A stretch of 64,000 nucleotides of DNA, taken from positions 1 to 64,000 of the forward strand of contig NZ_LQNT01000013.1 of NCBI RefSeq assembly GCF_001619585.1, read 5' to 3'. Positions 58,931 to 64,000 of this stretch are shown in pieces. Made by a program: the position numbers and the translations under genes. The notes below the pieces were generated by a model, which saw nothing but the letters and a program-made list of their open reading frames with translations, made no database searches and was not told the DNA's origin. This DNA is from Bhargavaea cecembensis. GTDB lineage: Bacteria > Bacillota > Bacilli > Bacillales_A > Planococcaceae. The first letter of the stretch is position 1. Each line of letters opens with the position of its first letter.

Positions 58931-59455
58931 TCAGTGGGACGGCGCCGGCACGTAGTTCGAGCGCTGGGCGAGCCGGAGAACGATCGGATAGATGATAAAG
59001 AAGGCGATGGCATTCATGGCGATCGCCGGCAGGACGACCGTCAGGAACAGAGCCATGAACGGAAAGTCCCCGCCGAGCAGGAAGATCGCGACGGACAGGA
59101 AGATCGAACCCGACAGCACGGTTCCGAGTGCGGCCATTACAGTTGCCGCGGCCAGCTTGTCGGCGAGCTTCCCGATAAGGAGCACCACGCCGAAGAAGAC
59201 GATTCCCGTCACCGTCTTGTCGATCACGTTCGGGATGAATCCGCCCGGGAATGTCGTGAACAGGCCGGACAGGATACCCGTGGAGACCGACATGACGAGT
59301 ACGCTCCTGATGTCGCGGAACAGCAGGATGCCGATGAACATCATCGTCAGCATGAAGTCGGGCTTCATGCCCCCGTTAATCCCCGGAATCACCAAGTACA
59401 GCGCCGTCCCGATCCCGATCAGTAAAGCCATCAAAACCAGATTTTTCGTTTTCAT
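58931..59455 (-). CDS. trpP: Tryptophan transporter TrpP
   Basis: A 174-residue membrane protein with five or six hydrophobic segments and the conserved MKPDFMLTMMFIGILLF and GGFIPNVIDKTVTG motifs of the TrpP (YhaG) tryptophan importer. Its ribosome binding site is overlaid by five TRAP-type triplets (59458-59480). In B. subtilis trpP translation is repressed by tryptophan-bound TRAP at such a site, so the same is inferred here. Confidence 0.9.
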   Translation of the reverse strand: MKTKNLVLMALLIGIGTALYLVIPGINGGMKPDFMLTMMFIGILLFRDIRSVLVMSVSTGILSGLFTTFPGGFIPNVIDKTVTGIVFFGVVLLIGKLADKLAAATVMAALGTVLSGSIFLSVAIFLLGGDFPFMALFLTVVLPAIAMNAIAFFIIYPIVLRLAQRSNYVPAPSH

Positions 59456-59457
59456 TG

Positions 59458-59480
59458 CTCATCTCTCCTCAGCTAAGCTA
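59458..59480 (-). promoter_or_regulatory. Probable TRAP binding site over the trpP ribosome binding site
   Basis: In the mRNA, UAG, UAG, GAG, GAG and GAG occur at exact five-base steps (two-base spacers) just before the AUG, covering the GAGGAG ribosome binding site. Perfect (G/U)AG-N2 spacing is the TRAP recognition pattern; known sites have nine to eleven triplets, here five are clear. Confidence 0.6.
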
Positions 59481-59566
59481 AATTTTGCCTCCCCCGGCGT
59501 GCCCTTGTGGCCGACGGCAGGTTGCGTAGTTCGATTGTACCGTTTTTGAACGGGATTTTCAATCAG

Positions 59567-59995
59567 TCAGTTTTTGATCTGTGCGCCGATCGCGGATGCG
59601 ATTTCCTGCAGCTTCTCTTTAGGAAACTCATCTTCTTTTGTCTCCCAGTGCAGCCCGAAGCCGTCCGTCTGGCGGTCATAGCGCGGGATGAAGTGAAGAT
59701 GGAAATGGTACACGCTCTGGCTGGCAGCGGCTCCGGTGTTGTTCAGGAGGTTCATGCCGGCCGGCTCGAACTCGGCTTTTAGCGCACGTGCGATTTTCGG
59801 AGCGGCGGAGAACAGCTGTGCCGCCTCGTCTTCGCTGAACTCATAGATGTTCTCGCGGTGCACTTTCGGGATCAGCAGGACATGGCCTTTAGTCGTCGGC
59901 ATGATGTCCATGAAGGCGAGGACATGTTCGTCCTCATATACTTTGGCTGCAGGGATCTCCCCTTCCACCATCTTGCAGAAAATGCATTCGGTCAT
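59567..59995 (-). CDS. hit: HIT-family nucleotide-binding hydrolase
   Basis: A 142-residue HIT protein, probable adenosine 5'-monophosphoramidase or dinucleotide hydrolase. The histidine triad H-F-H-L-H is in VYHFHLHFIPR; CIFCKMVEGEIPAAKVYE gives the zinc-binding N-terminus. Divergent from ecsA with 123 bases between starts, as in B. subtilis. Confidence 0.95.
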   Translation of the reverse strand: MTECIFCKMVEGEIPAAKVYEDEHVLAFMDIMPTTKGHVLLIPKVHRENIYEFSEDEAAQLFSAAPKIARALKAEFEPAGMNLLNNTGAAASQSVYHFHLHFIPRYDRQTDGFGLHWETKEDEFPKEKLQEIASAIGAQIKN

Positions 59996-60086
59996 CGGTC
60001 AACATCTCCTTTTCATATCCTGACAACAGGATATCATATATTCAGAAAATAGAGGACAGGCATTCGAGGCATAAGCGGTCCGGATT

Positions 60087-60095
60087 TGCTAAAAT
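60087..60095 (+). promoter_or_regulatory. Extended -10 promoter of ecsA
   Basis: TGCTAAAAT: -10 TAAAAT (60090-60095) with the TG extension, 24 bases before the ecsA ATG; -35 unclear. Confidence 0.45.
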
Positions 60096-60118
60096 GGAGG
60101 CATGAATGGGGTGGAAAC

Positions 60119-60868
60119 ATGAACGTATTGGAAGTGGAAAAGATCACCGGCGGATATACGCGCAAGCCGGTGCTTCATGATCTGTCATTTGAAGTCGGCT
60201 CCGGCGAACTGGTCGGGCTCATCGGGCTGAACGGCGCCGGGAAAAGTACAACGATCAAGCACATTATTGGGCTCATGGAACCGTCGGAAGGGGAAATCCG
60301 GATAGGCGGAACGGCTTTCCGTGATGATCCCGAGAAATACAGGAGCTCGTTTTCCTATATCCCCGAGACGCCGGTCCTCTATGATGAGCTGACGCTCCGA
60401 GAGCATCTGGAGCTGACGGCGATGGCGTACGGCATTCCCAAGGACGTGTTCGAGGCAAGGTCCGCGGCGCTCCTGCGCGAGTTCCGGATGGAAAAGAGGC
60501 TCCGCTGGTTCCCGTCGCATTTCTCGAAGGGGATGCGGCAGAAGGTCATGATCATGTGCGCGTTTCTTGTTAACCCGTCGCTCTATATCATCGACGAGCC
60601 GTTTGTCGGACTTGACCCGCTCGGCATCCGTTCGTTGCTCGAGCAGATGAGCGAGAAAAAGGCGGACGGGGCATCCGTCCTCATGTCGACGCATATTCTT
60701 GCCACTGCCGAGAAGTACTGTGACCGGATCCTGCTCTTGCACGAGGGCAGGCTGCGTGCGGCGGGAACGATGGATGATCTTCGCGAACAGTTTGGCATGC
60801 CGGGTGCGACACTGGATGATCTGTATATCGAGATGGCAGGGGAGCCGGACGATGGGCAGCCTGCGTGA
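60119..60868 (+). CDS. ecsA: ABC transporter ATPase EcsA
   Basis: A 249-residue ATPase of the Ecs system, required in Bacillus for intramembrane proteolysis control, secretion and competence. Walker A GLNGAGKST, signature FSKGMRQKV and Walker B LYIIDEPF are intact. GGGGTGG precedes the ATG at 60119. It overlaps ecsB by 17 bases. Confidence 0.95.
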   Translation: MNVLEVEKITGGYTRKPVLHDLSFEVGSGELVGLIGLNGAGKSTTIKHIIGLMEPSEGEIRIGGTAFRDDPEKYRSSFSYIPETPVLYDELTLREHLELTAMAYGIPKDVFEARSAALLREFRMEKRLRWFPSHFSKGMRQKVMIMCAFLVNPSLYIIDEPFVGLDPLGIRSLLEQMSEKKADGASVLMSTHILATAEKYCDRILLLHEGRLRAAGTMDDLREQFGMPGATLDDLYIEMAGEPDDGQPA

Positions 60869-62054
60869 CGTGTGGCGCAGCCGCTTCACCCACTACACGG
60901 AGGAGCTGCAGCGCTACACGAAATTCATCTTTACCGGGCACCTCGCCATCGTCCTCGTCTTTCTGATCGGAGCGGGGGGGTATGCGTACAGCGGCTGGCT
61001 CAAGACGGTGGCCGCGGATTTTCCGGCCGCTCCTCTCGCCGGCATCATTCTTGCCGCGATTCTTGCCTATGCACCGCCTGTCACACTGCTGAAAGAGGCC
61101 GACGCCGTGTTTTTCCTGCCGATGGAGGAAAAGCTCGGCGGCTATATGCAGAGCGCTCTTAAATGGACGTCCGTGTCGGGGATCCTGTTGCCGGTCCTTG
61201 CATTCATCGTCTCAATCCCGCTCCTGAATGCGGTGTACGGACTCAAAGGGATCGGGCTTCTTGCCCTGGTCCTCGGCATTGCCGCGCTCCACGTCTGGAA
61301 CGTGCGCACGGAGTTCGCCCACCGCTGGGCAGAGCAGGGAGAAGGGGCATGGGGCGACAGGGTCATCCGCTTTGTCCTGACGGCGATCCCCCTCGTTGTT
61401 GCCATGTACGGCAAGTGGTGGCTCGGCGCGGCACTGCTGATCCCGATCGTGGTGTATGGCATGCTGAAACAGCGGACAAGCGAAGGCAAGCCGTTCCCGT
61501 TCCTTCACTTTATCGAACTGGAGCGCGGTCGGATGAGCCGGTTCTACCGGTTCGCCAATCAGTTCACGGACGTTCCGCATCTGCGCGGAGCGGTCCACAG
61601 GAGGGCGTGGCTCGACTGGGTGTACGGAAAGGCATCGTTCGAAACGAAAGCTTCGCCGCGGTACCTGGCGATGAGGACGTTTATCCGCTCGGATGACCTG
61701 TTCCTCCTGTGGGTCCGGCTGACGGCGATCTCGATGATCGGCGCGCTCTTTATCCCGATGCCGGCGGTCGCCGCCGTCTTCAGCGGGGCACTTGCCTTCG
61801 CGACGGCCTATCAGCTGCGGGACGCACTCGCCAGCCAGCATGAGTTCCGGATGGACCGGCTTTATCCGGTGACGGAGGCGGTGCGTGCCTCTGCGGTGCG
61901 CCGCACGGTCCGCAGCGCGCAGGCAGTCCAGGCACTGCTTGTCCTAGTCGCTGCGTGGTTCCAGTACGGGATTGGGGCAGGGATGCTGCTGCTCGCGGTG
62001 GCCGTGCTTGTGATCTCGGAAGTCACACTCCGGATGTCGGGGAAGAAATCATAA
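60852..62054 (+). CDS. ecsB: ABC transporter permease EcsB
   Basis: A 400-residue permease with about eight to ten membrane helices. The N-terminal WRSRFTHYTEELQRYTKFIF and mid-protein RFYRFANQFTDVPHLRG segments are typical of EcsB. ATG at 60852 follows GGGGAG within the end of ecsA. EcsAB together affect peptide export or substrate release at the membrane. Ends at a terminator; ecsC is not present immediately downstream. Confidence 0.93.
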   Translation: MGSLRDVWRSRFTHYTEELQRYTKFIFTGHLAIVLVFLIGAGGYAYSGWLKTVAADFPAAPLAGIILAAILAYAPPVTLLKEADAVFFLPMEEKLGGYMQSALKWTSVSGILLPVLAFIVSIPLLNAVYGLKGIGLLALVLGIAALHVWNVRTEFAHRWAEQGEGAWGDRVIRFVLTAIPLVVAMYGKWWLGAALLIPIVVYGMLKQRTSEGKPFPFLHFIELERGRMSRFYRFANQFTDVPHLRGAVHRRAWLDWVYGKASFETKASPRYLAMRTFIRSDDLFLLWVRLTAISMIGALFIPMPAVAAVFSGALAFATAYQLRDALASQHEFRMDRLYPVTEAVRASAVRRTVRSAQAVQALLVLVAAWFQYGIGAGMLLLAVAVLVISEVTLRMSGKKS

Positions 62055-62055
62055 G

Positions 62056-62091
62056 AAAAACTGGCTTCGCAATTGCGCGAAGCCAGTTTTT
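62056..62091 (+). terminator. Terminator of ecsAB
   Basis: AAAAACTGGCTTCGC/GCGAAGCCAGTTTTT stem with the short loop AATTGC, directly after the stop. Confidence 0.92.
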
Positions 62092-62111
62092 ATGTGGATC
62101 AATGCGGTACG

Positions 62112-62144
62112 TCAACGTTTTAATGAAGATCATCAACGTTTTAA
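62112..62144. repeat. Two-copy 21-bp spaced repeat TCAACGTTTTAA
   Basis: TCAACGTTTTAA at 62112-62123 and again at 62133-62144, start-to-start distance 21 bases. It lies between the converging ecsB and C45 peptidase genes and has the same period as the larger arrays at 30822 and 47867. Confidence 0.65.
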
Positions 62145-62155
62145 GCTGAATCCGC

Positions 62156-63208
62156 TCAGTTCCGCAGCTTGTCCATGTTTGCAAACCCGATCTCCGTGTC
62201 GACATGTCCCGTGATCGTTGACCGATCGTCATCTTCGCCGCGGAGCCAGGCATCAAAGTCGAATTCGACCGGATCCGTGTCCCCTCCGAGTGCGAACCAG
62301 GCGGTGAGCGTCTGCGGGAAGTAGGCGGAGGTGTGGATCGTACCTGCCCAGCTCCTGTAATTGTCGGCAAAGACGCCTTTGTCGGTGTCATTCAGGAGCC
62401 GCCATGCCTGCTGGGCATCTGACAGGGCTTCCGGCCGCTCTTTCATGGCGTCCATCCGTTCGATGGAGTCTTTCAGGTAACGGCGGTTTTCTTCAGTCTG
62501 CTGCTCGAAATGGTTTGTGCAATATGAGGAGTCGCGCACGATCACACCACGCGGTCCCGCCTCGACTAGTGCACGGTTGCCGGTTTTGTCGAGCAGGTTG
62601 TAGCTGAACGAGCCGCGGTGGGGGAGGTCCTTAAGAAATTGGACGGCTTCCTCCACATCTGCGCATGTCTCCAGGATGAGCCTGCCGACCATCCAGCAGA
62701 CAAATCCGTCGCCCGGCCGCTTGCGGTTCGTGAAGTTGTAGCCCATCGCCAGACCTTTCTCGTTCAGGCCGTCCATCCGTCCGGTGATCCGCTGTGCGGG
62801 GCCGATGATGGCGTAGCCCCCGTCGTCGGGCTGGAAAACGGTATAAAGCCCTTCGTAGGTGTTCGGGTGGAAGTCATAGTTCCGTACGATGAAGTCACTG
62901 CCTGTCAGGACCGAGCAGCCTGCGCGGATAGTTTCTGTCCGGTAGCCCCCGAAATCCCGGAGAATCTCCTCCATCGGCAGGTCGAGCGCATCGCGCATGC
63001 CGTTCAGCTCTTCCCACAGCTGAGGGGCGAACCGGCCGAAGACGGCTTCCGCTTCGGCAACATCGATGCGGAAACGGGGCTTCATCGTCCGCCACTTGGT
63101 CCTGCGGTTATGGAGCGTCAGGGAGTCGCACAGCCGCTCTCCCTGCAGGCGGCCGAAGTCATAATGCGAGCCGCGGAACTGGACCACGTCGCTGTAGATC
63201 TCTCTCAT
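62156..63208 (-). CDS. C45-family peptidase/acyltransferase (Ntn hydrolase)
   Basis: A 350-residue Ntn hydrolase of the acyl-CoA:6-APA acyltransferase/C45 type. The nucleophile is probably C98 in RAGCSVLTGSDF, exposed by autoproteolysis as in choloylglycine hydrolase relatives; NYDFHPNTYEG and the LNEKGLAMGYNF segment are typical. Likely cleaves an amide bond in an acylated small molecule or peptide. Natural substrate unknown. Converges on ecsB. Confidence 0.8.
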   Translation of the reverse strand: MREIYSDVVQFRGSHYDFGRLQGERLCDSLTLHNRRTKWRTMKPRFRIDVAEAEAVFGRFAPQLWEELNGMRDALDLPMEEILRDFGGYRTETIRAGCSVLTGSDFIVRNYDFHPNTYEGLYTVFQPDDGGYAIIGPAQRITGRMDGLNEKGLAMGYNFTNRKRPGDGFVCWMVGRLILETCADVEEAVQFLKDLPHRGSFSYNLLDKTGNRALVEAGPRGVIVRDSSYCTNHFEQQTEENRRYLKDSIERMDAMKERPEALSDAQQAWRLLNDTDKGVFADNYRSWAGTIHTSAYFPQTLTAWFALGGDTDPVEFDFDAWLRGEDDDRSTITGHVDTEIGFANMDKLRN

Positions 63209-63286
63209 CTGATTCCATCCTTTACAACAGTCATCTTTTCATCTTGACGTAACCCGGCGCAATCGGTCAAGGGAGGAAGGCAAACT

Positions 63287-63322
63287 GAAAAACACCCGGC
63301 TCCCTGAATAGGGTCCGGGTGA
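63287..63322 (-). terminator. Terminator of the GNAT gene at 63333
   Basis: Minus strand CACCCGG/CCGGGTG stem with an inner CCCT/AGGG, then TTTTT. Confidence 0.85.
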
Positions 63323-63332
63323 ACCATTCCAC

Positions 63333-63932
63333 TTAAATTTCGGCCTCGTAAATCCGCACCTCATGGAGCCGGTAACAAATCTTCGCCAGCTCTTCTTTTC
63401 GCTCAATGGGTGCTTCAAAGTTTAGGTTGCGTATGCCGTAAAGTTCGCCGCAATCTGATTGGTTAAGAAATTTTTTGAGTATGGGATCGCCGGGATTCCC
63501 TTTTAAGAAAGCATTTAAGTACGCTTCCTTGAAGACGAACCCTTTCTTAAGATACCACCGGGTAGCCTCCGGGTCATCTTGTGTCCATACTTCCACACGG
63601 TGTACATGGTTATCCTTCAACATCTCTTTTGCCATGTTCCACATTTTCGTTGCGAGCCCATGTTCCCTATACTCGGGCAACACACCCAAATGCCAAATGA
63701 CACCGCCGATGGAGCCCTCAAAATAGCAGACATCCCCTGGTTGTTCTTCATACTCACAGTCTAGAAAACCGACAACCTGGTCTTGATCGACGGCAACGAT
63801 TTGAATGACCGGGTTCTCGTACTCTTCGCGATAGTTTTGTACATCATCAAAGTAACTGCTATCCATGAAGGAAAGTACCCGGCAACGAACCCACGAAGTC
63901 CTATCTTCTTCCCGATATTCTCTAATTTCCAT
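63333..63932 (-). CDS. GNAT-family N-acetyltransferase, 199 aa
   Basis: A 199-residue acetyltransferase with a longer C-terminus than usual. The acetyl-CoA motif is LGVLPEYREHGLATKMWN, and VWTQDDPEATRWYLKKGF follows. AT-richer than the preceding genes. AGGAGG at good distance before the ATG at 63932. Substrate unknown; the 68 bases after it to the window end show no further gene. Confidence 0.85.
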   Translation of the reverse strand: MEIREYREEDRTSWVRCRVLSFMDSSYFDDVQNYREEYENPVIQIVAVDQDQVVGFLDCEYEEQPGDVCYFEGSIGGVIWHLGVLPEYREHGLATKMWNMAKEMLKDNHVHRVEVWTQDDPEATRWYLKKGFVFKEAYLNAFLKGNPGDPILKKFLNQSDCGELYGIRNLNFEAPIERKEELAKICYRLHEVRIYEAEI

Positions 63933-64000
63933 GTAAGACCTCCTAAATAGGTGAGGGCACTGATAAATTGCAGCAAGCTGATTACACTACGGGCATTCGA

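Noticed and set aside
62112-62144. Operator for a regulator of ecsB or the C45 peptidase
   Set aside because: It lies between two converging 3' ends, so a promoter role is unlikely; it is listed as a repeat instead.

Overview
The window is chromosomal DNA of a low-to-mid GC (roughly 55 percent by eye) endospore-type Firmicute of the order Bacillales. Gene content and order follow the Bacillus subtilis yhe/yha/hpr/ecs neighbourhood, but meso-diaminopimelate dehydrogenase (ddh) and the high GC point to the Planococcaceae (a Bhargavaea/Planococcus-like organism) rather than Bacillus itself. The family is an inference from synteny and protein similarity recalled from memory, not from a search.

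Layout. 1-1662: the 3' end of a 5S rRNA, then a 16-gene tRNA array ending in an intrinsic terminator. 1.8-16.6 kb: an AT-richer nuclease-like gene, ddh with an M20 amidohydrolase, transporters (SSS symporter, DHA2 drug exporter, CstA, PbuG-like purine permease), queG-trmL tRNA modification genes, small membrane proteins and an aldo/keto reductase. 16.6-26.8 kb: an RluA pseudouridine synthase, a BdbC plus thioredoxin-like disulfide pair, yhcX (GNAT-nitrilase fusion), CDF and MpfA-type metal transporters, an RlmI-like rRNA methyltransferase and a chromate transporter. 26.8-30.8 kb: a heterodimeric BmrCD-type multidrug ABC exporter behind a long leader with two mini-ORFs and tandem terminators. 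31-42.8 kb: rocB-like peptidase, MFS permease, an AT-rich serine hydrolase, yheE, a ferritin-like protein, yheB, yheA, a Gfo/Idh/MocA oxidoreductase with a sugar isomerase, and hemZ. 43.4-53.2 kb: a yhaR-like hydratase, an XRE-regulated operon ending in a Na+-efflux-type ABC exporter (yhaQ/yhaP), then yhaO-yhaN-yhaM. 53-64 kb: a cupin/CotF-like coat cluster, prsA, small membrane proteins, hpr (scoC), yhaH, trpP, hit, ecsAB, a C45 peptidase and a GNAT.

The most interesting non-coding signals are: (1) the attenuator-like leader of the BmrCD-type exporter; (2) three intergenic arrays of short repeats with a strict 20 or 21 bp period (30822-30995, 36676-36880, 47867-48004), plus a two-copy version at 62112-62144, each with its own core sequence; the 21 bp period equals two DNA turns and creates spurious heptad-repeat ORFs; (3) five perfectly spaced (G/U)AG triplets over the trpP ribosome binding site, as expected for TRAP control; (4) twin 16 bp palindromes over the promoter of the XRE operon; (5) paired PurBox-like sites at the purine permease promoter; (6) a truncated initiator tRNA fragment and two tRNA-His genes with compensatory changes inside the tRNA array; and (7) a sugar isomerase gene whose best start codon is ATC.
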